From NCBI RefSeq assembly GCF_022815725.1, contig NZ_JALGRF010000008.1, forward strand, positions 124,001 to 188,000: 64,000 bases of DNA. The letters run 5' to 3'. The notes below the pieces were generated by a model that saw only the letters and a program-made list of their open reading frames with translations, made no database searches and had not been told where the DNA came from. The position numbers and the translations under genes are program-made. The stretch's first letter is position 1, and each line of letters opens with the position of its first letter. Below are positions 27,908 through 35,933 of the stretch, in pieces. The DNA is from Streptomyces sp. APSN-46.1 (GTDB taxonomy: Bacteria > Actinomycetota > Actinomycetes > Streptomycetales > Streptomycetaceae).

Positions 27908-28453
27908 TCAGACGCCGGCGGGGCCGGGTGCGGCCGTCGTGGGGAGCAGTCTCGGCGTCGGGCGGGGGAGCAGCGCCAAGGGGTTCAGGTAGGTGTCGCC
28001 TGCCAGGAGGCCCCAGTGGAGGCAGGGGCCGGGGCAGTGGGCGCCCTCCGTGAGGACCGCGACGACCTGGCCCGCCGCCACCTCCTCGCCCTCGGCGACG
28101 AGCGGGCGGACCGGTTCGTACGTGGTGCGCAGGCCGCCCGGGAGGGTGAGGGAGAGGACCCCGCGCCCGGCCACCTGCCCGGCGTGGTGCACCCGGCCCG
28201 GGCCGACCGCGCGGAGCTCCGCGCCCACCGGGGCCGCCAGGTCCACGCCGCGGTGCCCCGCCGCGTACGGGCTCGGCGGCGGATCCCACCACCGGACCAC
28301 GGCCAGCGGCGCGGGCAGCGGCCGGACGGCGCCGGGGACGGCGCCGGGGACGGCGGCGCGGACTCCGACGCCGTCGCCGGGCATGGCGGGGCCGGGCGGC
28401 ACGGCCGCTGCGGCGGTCAGGGCCAGGAGCAGGCTGAGCAGCAGTGATGTCAT
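27908..28453 (-). CDS. Secreted M23-family metallopeptidase
   Basis: 181-residue exported LytM/M23 endopeptidase likely cleaving peptidoglycan cross-bridges. Signal peptide: MTSLLLSLLLALTAAAAVPPG. Zinc motifs: GHRGVDLAAP (H...D) and CLHWGLL, the HxH motif here reading L-H-W with Cys at the first position, so one canonical His is replaced (most relatives have HxH). A Val/Pro-Gly-Ala linker (GAVPGAV) precedes the domain. ATG at 28453; the frame extends to 28579 but the signal peptide fixes the start. Divergent from rpsB. Confidence 0.85.
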   Translation of the reverse strand: MTSLLLSLLLALTAAAAVPPGPAMPGDGVGVRAAVPGAVPGAVRPLPAPLAVVRWWDPPPSPYAAGHRGVDLAAPVGAELRAVGPGRVHHAGQVAGRGVLSLTLPGGLRTTYEPVRPLVAEGEEVAAGQVVAVLTEGAHCPGPCLHWGLLAGDTYLNPLALLPRPTPRLLPTTAAPGPAGV

Positions 28454-28495
28454 GCCGTCCAGGGTCCCGGCCGCGGCGCGCGGCACGCGGGCGCC

Positions 28496-28522
28496 TGTGG
28501 ACAGCCCGAAGGGTGTGGACAA
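28496..28522 (-). promoter_or_regulatory. Two DnaA boxes upstream of rpsB
   Basis: TGTGGACAG (28496-28504) and TGTGGACAA (28514-28522), the second the exact complement of TTGTCCACA. They are 18 bp apart, between the M23 gene and the rpsB promoter. Confidence 0.45.
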
Positions 28523-28705
28523 GGGCGTCACCCGGCATACCGCCGGGTCCCGTACACTTCTTGTGGCGATCCGGGTCACCGGGTCGACTTCGCACGCCCC
28601 AGCATCGGCCGGTCAGGCCGCATGGCAGCGCCTCTCGGTCCCCTCGTCGGGGGCAGGGTGCATTGGGTCGTCAGGAACCAAAACCGAGAAACCAAGGAGA
28701 TGGCC

Positions 28706-29644
28706 ATGGCCGTCGTAACGATGCGGGAGCTGCTGGAAAGCGGCGTCCACTTCGGTCACCAGACCCGTCGCTGGAACCCGAAGATGAAGCGCTTCATCTT
28801 CACGGAGCGCAACGGCATCTACATCATCGACCTGCTCCAGTCGCTGTCGTACATCGACCGCGCCTACGAGTTCGTGAAGGAGACCGTCGCGCACGGTGGC
28901 TCCATCATGTTCGTCGGTACCAAGAAGCAGGCCCAGGAGGCCATCGCCGAGCAGGCGACGCGTGTTGGTATGCCGTACGTCAACCAGCGCTGGCTGGGTG
29001 GCATGCTCACCAACTTCTCCACCGTCTACAAGCGCCTTCAGCGTCTGAAGGAGCTTGAGGCGATCGACTTCGAGGACGTCGCCGCCTCGGGTCTCACCAA
29101 GAAGGAGCTCCTGGTCCTCTCCCGCGAGAAGACCAAGCTGGAGAAGACCCTCGGTGGTATCCGCGAGATGTCGAAGGTCCCCAGCGCCGTCTGGATCGTC
29201 GACACCAAGAAGGAGCACATCGCCGTCGGTGAGGCGCGCAAGCTCCACATCCCGGTCGTCGCGATCCTCGACACCAACTGTGACCCCGACGAGGTCGACT
29301 ACAAGATCCCGGGCAACGACGACGCGATCCGCTCCGTCACCCTGCTCACCCGCGTGATCGCCGACGCTGTCGCCGAGGGCCTCATCGCCCGTTCCGGCGC
29401 CGCGACCGGCGACTCGAAGCCGGGCGAGAAGGCCGCCGCCGAGCCGCTCGCCGAGTGGGAGCGCGACCTGCTCGAGGGCGACAAGAAGGCTGACGAGGCC
29501 CCGGCCGCCGTTGTCGACACCGCCAAGGTGGACGCCGACGCCGCCGCCGAGGTCGCTGCCGAGGTCACCCCGGCCGCCGAGGCCGAGGCCCCGGCCGCCG
29601 CCGAGGTCGTCGAGGCTCCGGCCGCCGACGCCGAGCAGGCCTGA
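28706..29644 (+). CDS. rpsB: 30S ribosomal protein S2
   Basis: 312-residue S2 (MAVVTMRELLESGVHFGHQT start), with an Ala/Glu/Pro-rich acidic C-terminal extension of about 65 residues typical of Streptomyces. ATG at 28706 with AAGGAG 6 nt upstream; the ATG at 28700 is too close to that site. TACACT at 28553-28558 is a probable -10, giving a 140-nt leader. Followed by two hairpins and tsf. Confidence 0.96.
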   Translation: MAVVTMRELLESGVHFGHQTRRWNPKMKRFIFTERNGIYIIDLLQSLSYIDRAYEFVKETVAHGGSIMFVGTKKQAQEAIAEQATRVGMPYVNQRWLGGMLTNFSTVYKRLQRLKELEAIDFEDVAASGLTKKELLVLSREKTKLEKTLGGIREMSKVPSAVWIVDTKKEHIAVGEARKLHIPVVAILDTNCDPDEVDYKIPGNDDAIRSVTLLTRVIADAVAEGLIARSGAATGDSKPGEKAAAEPLAEWERDLLEGDKKADEAPAAVVDTAKVDADAAAEVAAEVTPAAEAEAPAAAEVVEAPAADAEQA

Positions 29645-29656
29645 CCCACTGAGAGC

Positions 29657-29737
29657 GCCCGGCGTTCACGCGCCGGGCACTCCCAGCACGGACGATGACG
29701 GTGGAGGAGCCGCGCCACGAGCGCGCCTCCTCCACCG
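29657..29737 (+). terminator. Two hairpins between rpsB and tsf
   Basis: First stem GCCCGGCG/CGCCGGGC (29657-29664 with 29671-29678). Second stem 11 bp CGGTGGAGGAG/CTCCTCCACCG (29699-29709 with 29727-29737). They probably terminate or attenuate rpsB transcription before tsf, as known for the rpsB-tsf attenuator in Streptomyces. Confidence 0.75.
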
Positions 29738-29779
29738 TTCACCCGTAGATCTACGACTTCGAGAGAGAATCACAGACTC

Positions 29780-30616
29780 ATGGCGAACTACACCGCCGCT
29801 GACGTCAAGAAGCTCCGCGAGCTCACCGGCGCCGGCATGATGGACTGCAAGAAGGCCCTGGTCGAGTCCGACGGCGACGTCGACAAGGCTGTTGAGGCCC
29901 TGCGCATCAAGGGTCAGAAGGGCGTCGCCAAGCGCGAGGGCCGTTCTGCCGAGAACGGCGCCGTCGTCTCCCTGATCAGCGACGACAACACCTCCGGTGT
30001 TCTGGTCGAGCTGAAGTGCGAGACGGACTTCGTCGCCAAGGGTGACAAGTTCCAGGCCGTCGCCAACCAGCTGGCCGCGCACGTCGCCGCCACCTCCCCG
30101 GCGGACATCGAGGCGCTCCTCGCGTCCGAGATCGAGCCCGGCAAGACCGTCCAGGCGTTCGTGGACGAGGCCAACGCCAACCTCGGCGAGAAGATCGTCC
30201 TGGACCGCTTCACGCAGTTCACCGGCGGTTACGTCGCGGCGTACATGCACCGCACCATGCCCGACCTGCCGTACCAGATCGGCGTCCTCGTCGAGCTCGA
30301 CAAGGAGAACGCCGAGGTCGCCCGCGGCGTCGCGCAGCACATCGCCGCGTTCGCGCCGAAGTGGCTCTCCAAGGACGACGTCCCGGCCGAGGTCGTCGAG
30401 TCCGAGCGCCGCGTCGCCGAAGAGGTCACCCGCGCCGAGGGCAAGCCCGAGGCCGCGCTCCCGAAGATCGTCGAGGGTCGCGTCAACGGCTTCTTCAGGG
30501 ACAACACGCTCCTTGGCCAGGCGTACGCCCTGGACGCCAAGAAGTCCGTCCAGAAGGTTCTGGACGAGGCCGGTGTCACCCTGACGCGCTTCTCGCGCAT
30601 CAAGGTCGGCATCTGA
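29780..30616 (+). CDS. tsf: Elongation factor Ts
   Basis: 278-residue guanine-nucleotide exchange factor for EF-Tu. N-terminal UBA-like region with LRELTGAGMMDCKKAL; core with FVAKGDKF and the dimerisation domain. Complete. ATG at 29780; weak ribosome site. Followed by a terminator and then pyrH. Confidence 0.97.
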   Translation: MANYTAADVKKLRELTGAGMMDCKKALVESDGDVDKAVEALRIKGQKGVAKREGRSAENGAVVSLISDDNTSGVLVELKCETDFVAKGDKFQAVANQLAAHVAATSPADIEALLASEIEPGKTVQAFVDEANANLGEKIVLDRFTQFTGGYVAAYMHRTMPDLPYQIGVLVELDKENAEVARGVAQHIAAFAPKWLSKDDVPAEVVESERRVAEEVTRAEGKPEAALPKIVEGRVNGFFRDNTLLGQAYALDAKKSVQKVLDEAGVTLTRFSRIKVGI

Positions 30617-30705
30617 ATCCGTCCGTACGCGACGGACACCGGACCCCGCTAGGGTCTGAAGCAGTCGTCCGCGCTCGCGCAGGACGACCGCAGATCTGAC
30701 GAGGA

Positions 30706-30750
30706 GGCCATTGCCGCAGAGGGAACCGCGAGGACCCACCGGCAATGGCC
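30706..30750 (+). terminator. Terminator between tsf and pyrH
   Basis: Perfect 11-bp stem GGCCATTGCCG/CGGCAATGGCC (30706-30716 with 30740-30750), followed by TTCTTCGT. Confidence 0.8.
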
Positions 30751-30778
30751 TTCTTCGTATGTGCACGAGGAGATCTCC

Positions 30779-31558
30779 ATGAATCAGGGCGTAGACCCCC
30801 ACACCGCTTCCGACGACAAGAACGACCACGAGAACAAGGGCCGGCGCTTCATGCTGAAGCTGTCGGGTGAGGCCTTCTCCGGAGGCGGCGGACTGGGTGT
30901 CGATCCCGACGTCGTGCACGCCATCGCCCGTGAGATCGCGGCCGTGGTCCGCGACGGCGCGGAGATCGCGGTCGTCATCGGCGGCGGCAACTTCTTCCGC
31001 GGCGCCGAGCTGCAGCAGCGCGGCATGGACCGGGCCCGGTCCGACTACATGGGCATGCTCGGCACCGTCATGAACTGCCTCGCACTCCAGGACTTCCTGG
31101 AGAAGGAGGGCATCGCCAGCCGCGTCCAGACCGCCATCACCATGGGCCAGGTCGCGGAGCCGTACATCCCGCTGCGCGCCGTGCGCCACCTGGAGAAGGG
31201 GCGCGTCGTCATCTTCGGCGCCGGCATGGGCATGCCGTACTTCTCCACCGACACCACGGCCGCCCAGCGTGCCCTGGAGATCGACGCCGAGGCCCTGCTC
31301 ATGGGCAAGAACGGTGTCGACGGGGTCTATGACTCCGACCCGAAGAAGAACCCGGACGCGGTCAAGTTCGACGCGCTGGAGTACAGCGAGGTGCTCTCCC
31401 GCGACCTCAAGGTCGCCGACGCCACCGCCATCACGCTGTGCCGTGACAACAAGCTGCCGATCCTCGTGTTCGAGCTGCTCGCCGAGGGCAATATCGCCCG
31501 CGCCGTCAAGGGTGAGAAGATCGGCACGCTCGTGAACGACCAGGGCACCCGGGCCTGA
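30779..31558 (+). CDS. pyrH: Uridylate kinase
   Basis: 259-residue UMP kinase of the amino-acid-kinase fold making UDP. Motifs: MLKLSGEAFSG, VIGGGNFFRG and GTGxP-like FGAGMGMPYFSTDT. An N-terminal acidic extension of about 20 residues. ATG at 30779 with GAGGAGA upstream. First gene of pyrH-frr-cdsA. Confidence 0.96.
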   Translation: MNQGVDPHTASDDKNDHENKGRRFMLKLSGEAFSGGGGLGVDPDVVHAIAREIAAVVRDGAEIAVVIGGGNFFRGAELQQRGMDRARSDYMGMLGTVMNCLALQDFLEKEGIASRVQTAITMGQVAEPYIPLRAVRHLEKGRVVIFGAGMGMPYFSTDTTAAQRALEIDAEALLMGKNGVDGVYDSDPKKNPDAVKFDALEYSEVLSRDLKVADATAITLCRDNKLPILVFELLAEGNIARAVKGEKIGTLVNDQGTRA

Positions 31559-31637
31559 GCAGTCGGATGCCGGGCCCGGCCCACCGGGCCCGCCCCGGCC
31601 GACTGGACCATCCACTCAAGACATGCAGGAGCACGTG

Positions 31638-32195
31638 GTGATCGAAGAAATCCTCCTCGAAGCCGAGGAGAAGATGGAGAAGGCCGTCGTCGTCGCGAAG
31701 GAGGACTTCGCCGCGATCCGTACCGGTCGTGCGCACCCGGCGATGTTCAACAAGATCGTGGCGGACTACTACGGTGCCATCACGCCCATCAACCAGCTGG
31801 CCTCGTTCGCGGTTCCCGAGCCGCGCATGGCCATCGTGACGCCGTTCGACGCGTCCGCGCTGCGCAACATCGAGCAGGCCATCCGCGACTCCGACCTCGG
31901 TGTCAACCCGAGCAACGACGGCCGCATCATCCGGGTGACCTTCCCCGAGCTGACGCAGGACCGCCGCAAGGAGTACATCAAGGTCGCCAAGAACAAGGCC
32001 GAGGACTCCAAGGTCTCCATCCGCTCCGTCCGCCGCAAGGCGAAGGACGCCCTTGACAAGCTCGTCAAGGACAAGGAGGCCGGCGAGGACGAGGTGCGCC
32101 GCGCGGAGAAGGAGCTCGACGACACCACCGCCAAGTACGTGGCGCAGGTGGACGAGCTGCTCAAGCACAAGGAAGCCGAGCTCCTCGAAGTCTGA
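31638..32195 (+). CDS. frr: Ribosome recycling factor
   Basis: 185-residue RRF that splits post-termination ribosomes with EF-G. Conserved AIRTGRAHPAMF and VRRKAKDALDKLVKD. GTG at 31638 is favoured: AGGAG lies 7 nt upstream and the length matches other Streptomyces RRFs; ATG at 31623 would add five residues. The stop overlaps the cdsA ATG (TGATG). Confidence 0.95.
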   Translation: MIEEILLEAEEKMEKAVVVAKEDFAAIRTGRAHPAMFNKIVADYYGAITPINQLASFAVPEPRMAIVTPFDASALRNIEQAIRDSDLGVNPSNDGRIIRVTFPELTQDRRKEYIKVAKNKAEDSKVSIRSVRRKAKDALDKLVKDKEAGEDEVRRAEKELDDTTAKYVAQVDELLKHKEAELLEV

Positions 32196-33274
32196 TGAAC
32201 GACTCTTCCTGGCAGCCGGAGCCGGTTCCGGCGGGTCCCGCATACGATGCGCTGGTGGGCCCGCACACTCGGCCCATGCCCATCGTGCCCGATGCCGCCG
32301 GCCGTGACTTCGACGACCGGGAAGCACGCGATCGGGGAGCCGCCTCGGACGGCGGCTCCCTCTTCCGCGACGAGACGCCGCCGCAGGAGCCCATGCCCAG
32401 CCCTCCGCCTCCGCCTCCGCCTTCGCAGGCACCCCGGGACGACTCGCCGCCGCCGAAGAAGCGCGCCGGGCGGGACCTGCGGGCCGCCATAGGGGTCGGC
32501 GTGGGCCTCGGCGCGGTGATCTTTGCCTCCCTGTTCATCGTCAAGGCGGTCTTCGTCGGCGTCATCGTCGTCGCGGTCGTCGTGGGCCTGTGGGAACTCA
32601 CCTCCCGGCTCCAGGAGCAGAAGAGCATCAAGGCGCCGCTGGTCCCGCTGGCGGTAGGCGGCGCGGCGATGGTCATCGCCGGATACGTCCGCGGGGCCGA
32701 GGGCGCCTGGGTCGCCATGGCCCTGACCGCGCTGGCGGTGCTGGTCTGGCGGATGACCGAACCGCCCGAGGACTACCTCAAGGACGTCACGGCGGGCGTC
32801 TTCGCGGCGTTCTACGTGCCGTTCCTGGCCACCTTCGTCGCGATGCTGCTCACCGCCGACGACGGCCCGCAGCGGGTGGTCACCTTCCTGGTCCTGACCG
32901 TGGTCAGCGATACCGGGGCCTACGCGGTCGGCTGGCGTTTCGGCAAGACCAAGCTGGCGCCGCGCATCAGCCCCGGCAAGACCCGCGAGGGGCTGTTCGG
33001 CGCGGTGGCCTTCGCGATGGCGGCGGGCGCGCTCTGCATGGAGTTCATGATCGACGGGGGCTCCTGGTGGCAGGGCCTGCTGCTGGGCCTCGCGGTCGCG
33101 GTCAGCGCCACCCTGGGTGACCTCGGCGAGTCGATGATCAAGCGGGACCTGGGCATCAAGGACATGGGCACGCTGCTGCCGGGGCACGGCGGCATCATGG
33201 ACCGGCTCGACTCCCTGCTGCCGACCGCTCCGGTCGTGTGGCTGCTGCTGGCCGGTTTCGTGGGCACGGGCTGA
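32195..33274 (+). CDS. cdsA: Phosphatidate cytidylyltransferase
   Basis: 359-residue membrane enzyme making CDP-diacylglycerol, the entry to cardiolipin, PE and PI synthesis. A ~90-residue cytoplasmic N-tail is Pro-rich (PPPPPPPS); then about 8-9 membrane segments. The CdsA signature near the C-terminus is intact: GDLGESMIKRDLGIKD...LLPGHGGIMDRLDS. Coupled to frr by a 1-nt overlap. A strong terminator follows. Confidence 0.95.
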   Translation: MNDSSWQPEPVPAGPAYDALVGPHTRPMPIVPDAAGRDFDDREARDRGAASDGGSLFRDETPPQEPMPSPPPPPPPSQAPRDDSPPPKKRAGRDLRAAIGVGVGLGAVIFASLFIVKAVFVGVIVVAVVVGLWELTSRLQEQKSIKAPLVPLAVGGAAMVIAGYVRGAEGAWVAMALTALAVLVWRMTEPPEDYLKDVTAGVFAAFYVPFLATFVAMLLTADDGPQRVVTFLVLTVVSDTGAYAVGWRFGKTKLAPRISPGKTREGLFGAVAFAMAAGALCMEFMIDGGSWWQGLLLGLAVAVSATLGDLGESMIKRDLGIKDMGTLLPGHGGIMDRLDSLLPTAPVVWLLLAGFVGTG

Positions 33275-33318
33275 CACGGCTGGTGTGGGCACGGGCTGAA
33301 CTGCCCGGGTTATCCTGG

Positions 33319-33347
33319 AAGGCGCGCCACTCGCAGTGGCGCGCCTT
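33319..33347 (+). terminator. Terminator after cdsA
   Basis: 13-bp perfect stem AAGGCGCGCCACT/AGTGGCGCGCCTT with a 3-nt loop, running into TTTCC. A second small hairpin (CCCCGC/GCGGGG) follows near 33353-33368. Confidence 0.88.
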
Positions 33348-33465
33348 TCCTGCCCCGCGACAGCGGGGTCACCCTGTGAGGTCGCCTGGCTCCGGTCGAG
33401 CCATTGCCGTCGCTCCGCTCTCGCGGAGGTCGCCCGGGCCTCGTTCCACTGAGGAGTACCCGCTC

Positions 33466-34575
33466 ATGGCCCCCCGTCCCGGAGAACTCACTTTCGTCGC
33501 GCCCCGCGGAGCGAAGAAGCCACCCCGGCACCTCGCCGACCTGACGCCGGCCGAGCGCCGCGAGGCGGTCGCCGCGATCGGTGAGAAGCCGTTCCGGGCC
33601 AAGCAGCTCTCGCAGCACTACTTCGCCCGCTACGCGCACGACCCGGCCGAGTGGACGGACATCCCCGCGGCCGCCCGCGAGAAGCTCCAGCAGGAGCTGC
33701 TCCCGGACCTGATGAACGTCGTCCGGCACATCTCGTGCGACGACGACACCACCCGCAAGACCCTGTGGAAGCTGCACGACGGCACGCTCGTCGAGTCCGT
33801 GCTGATGCGCTACCCCGACCGGGTCACCATGTGCATCTCCTCGCAGGCCGGCTGCGGCATGAACTGCCCGTTCTGTGCCACCGGCCAGGCCGGCCTGGAC
33901 CGGAACCTGTCCACCGCTGAGATCGTGCACCAGATCGTCGACGGCATGCGCGCCCTGCGCGACGGCGAGGTCCCCGGCGGCCCGGCCCGGCTGTCGAACA
34001 TCGTCTTCATGGGCATGGGCGAGCCGCTCGCCAACTACAACCGCGTCGTCGGAGCCATCCGCCGCCTCACCGACCCCGAGCCCGACGGCCTGGGCCTGTC
34101 GCAGCGCGGGATCACCGTGTCCACCGTCGGCCTGGTCCCGGCCATGCTGCGCTTCGCCGACGAGGGCTTCAAGTGCCGCCTGGCCGTCTCGCTGCACGCG
34201 CCGGACGACGAGCTGCGCGACACGCTGGTGCCGGTGAACACCCGGTGGAACGTGCGCGAGGTGCTGGACGCGGCCTGGGAGTACGCGGAGAAGTCCGGCC
34301 GCCGGATCTCCATCGAGTACGCCCTGATCCGCGACATCAACGACCAGGCCTGGCGCGGTGACCTGCTCGGCAAGCTGCTCAAGGGCAAGCGCGTGCACGT
34401 CAACCTCATCCCGCTGAACCCGACCCCGGGCTCCAAGTGGACCGCCTCGCGCCCCGAGGACGAGCGGGCCTTCGTGGAGGCCATCGCCCGGCACGGCGTT
34501 CCCGTCACCGTCCGGGACACGCGCGGCCAGGAGATCGACGGCGCGTGCGGCCAGCTGGCCGCCTCGGAGCGCTAG
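33466..34575 (+). CDS. rlmN: Dual-specificity 23S rRNA/tRNA methyltransferase RlmN
   Basis: 369-residue radical SAM enzyme making m2A2503 in 23S rRNA and m2A37 in tRNAs. The 4Fe-4S motif is C130-x3-C134-x2-C137 (CGMNCPFC); other signatures are FMGMGEPLANY and the C-terminal RDTRGQEIDGACGQL with the methylated Cys. ATG at 33466 with GAGGAG 9 nt upstream; the frame is open further upstream through terminator sequence. Monocistronic, followed by the TPP riboswitch. Confidence 0.95.
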   Translation: MAPRPGELTFVAPRGAKKPPRHLADLTPAERREAVAAIGEKPFRAKQLSQHYFARYAHDPAEWTDIPAAAREKLQQELLPDLMNVVRHISCDDDTTRKTLWKLHDGTLVESVLMRYPDRVTMCISSQAGCGMNCPFCATGQAGLDRNLSTAEIVHQIVDGMRALRDGEVPGGPARLSNIVFMGMGEPLANYNRVVGAIRRLTDPEPDGLGLSQRGITVSTVGLVPAMLRFADEGFKCRLAVSLHAPDDELRDTLVPVNTRWNVREVLDAAWEYAEKSGRRISIEYALIRDINDQAWRGDLLGKLLKGKRVHVNLIPLNPTPGSKWTASRPEDERAFVEAIARHGVPVTVRDTRGQEIDGACGQLAASER

Positions 34576-34636
34576 CCACGGCCTTCTGGGGCCGGATCGG
34601 CCACGGGGTACCCTGTGGCCGAACCAATTGCATATT

Positions 34637-34730
34637 CCGACAGGGGAGCGCCACAGCGCTGAGAGTGCGGTATCCGTCATCCGCAGACCCTCTGAACCTC
34701 GCCCCGGTCATTCGGGGTAGGAAGTTCGGT
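34637..34730 (+). promoter_or_regulatory. TPP riboswitch (THI element)
   Basis: Carries the conserved thi-box pieces in order: CCGACAGGGGAGC, then GCGCTGAGAGTGCGG, then CCGCAGACCCTCTGAACCT, and the closing GGTCATT...GGGGTAGGAAGTTCGG. It sits about 97 bp upstream of the thiB start and should repress the transporter when thiamine pyrophosphate is plentiful, probably at the level of translation or termination. Confidence 0.95.
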
Positions 34731-34826
34731 CACCACTCAAGCTGTTGCGCCCTGCCCGGCGACCGCTCCTACTGAGCGCCGGGCGGGGCCGCGTCTTCTC
34801 CTGGACATCCCAGGAGGAATTCACCA

Positions 34827-35933
34827 GTGAGCACCACCAGGAAGTTCGCGGGCGCCCTGCTCGCGACCGCGCTCGGCGTCACCACGCTCAGCGCCTGTGG
34901 CGGCGGCGGAGACGCCAAGGACAAGGCGGCGGACGCGAGCGACGCGTCGCCGAAGTCCAAGACCGTCACGCTCGTCTCCCACGACTCCTTCGTCGTGAGC
35001 GAGCCGGTCCTCAAGGAGTTCGAGCAGCAGAGCGGCTACACCGTGAAGGTGCTGAAGTCCGGGGACGCCGGCGCGGCGCTGAACCAGGAGATCCTCACCA
35101 AGGGCTCGCCGCGCGGCGACGTCTTCTTCGGTGTGGACAACACCCTCCTCTCGCGCGCCCTCGACAACGGCATCTTCACGCCGTACGAGGCCAAGGGCCT
35201 CGGCGAGGTGAAGCCGGAGTACGTGCTCGACAAGGAGCACCGGGTCACCCCGGTCGACTCCGGCGACATCTGCGTCAACTACGACAAGCAGTACTTCGCC
35301 GACAAGAAGATCGCCCCGCCGCAGACGCTGGACGACCTGATCAAGCCGGAGTACAAGAACCTGCTGGTCACCGAGAACGCCGCGACCTCCTCGCCCGGCC
35401 TCGGCTTCCTGCTCGCCTCCGTCGGCAAGTACGGCGAGGAAGGCTGGAAGGACTACTGGAGCAAGCTCAAGGCCAACGGCGTCGAGGTCGTCGACGGCTG
35501 GGAGCAGGCGTACAACGAGCGCTTCTCCGGCTCCGCGGGCGGCAAGAAGGCCAAGGGTGACCGCCCGCTGGTCGTCTCCTACGCCTCCAGCCCGCCCGTC
35601 GAGGTGCTGTACGCCGACCCGCAGCCGGCCGAGGCCCCCACGGGCGTCGCCACCGGCACCTGCTTCCGCCAGGTCGAGTTCGCGGGCCTGCTCAAGGGCG
35701 CGAAGAACGGGGAGGGCGGCAAGGCGCTCCTGGACTTCCTGATCGGCAAGAAGTTCCAGGAGGACATGCCGCTCCAGATGTTCGTGAACCCGGTGGTCGA
35801 GGACGCGAAGCTGCCGGAGCTGTTCACGAAGCACGGCGTGGTGGTCGAGAAGCCGGAGAGCGTGGCTCCCGAGACCATCGCCAAGAACCGTGACCAGTGG
35901 GTCAAGGCATGGTCCTCGCTCGTCGTGAAGTAG
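34827..35933 (+). CDS. thiB: Thiamine ABC transporter substrate-binding lipoprotein
   Basis: 368-residue extracellular binding lipoprotein. Lipobox LSAC with Cys24, then a low-complexity linker and a type 2 periplasmic-binding fold like ThiB/TbpA (SYASSPPVEVLY, FRQVEFAGLLKG). It delivers thiamine, or a phosphate or precursor of it, to ThiP. GTG at 34827 has AGGAGG upstream. The gene follows a TPP riboswitch, which supports the substrate. The stop lies inside the thiP start region. Confidence 0.92.
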   Translation: MSTTRKFAGALLATALGVTTLSACGGGGDAKDKAADASDASPKSKTVTLVSHDSFVVSEPVLKEFEQQSGYTVKVLKSGDAGAALNQEILTKGSPRGDVFFGVDNTLLSRALDNGIFTPYEAKGLGEVKPEYVLDKEHRVTPVDSGDICVNYDKQYFADKKIAPPQTLDDLIKPEYKNLLVTENAATSSPGLGFLLASVGKYGEEGWKDYWSKLKANGVEVVDGWEQAYNERFSGSAGGKKAKGDRPLVVSYASSPPVEVLYADPQPAEAPTGVATGTCFRQVEFAGLLKGAKNGEGGKALLDFLIGKKFQEDMPLQMFVNPVVEDAKLPELFTKHGVVVEKPESVAPETIAKNRDQWVKAWSSLVVK

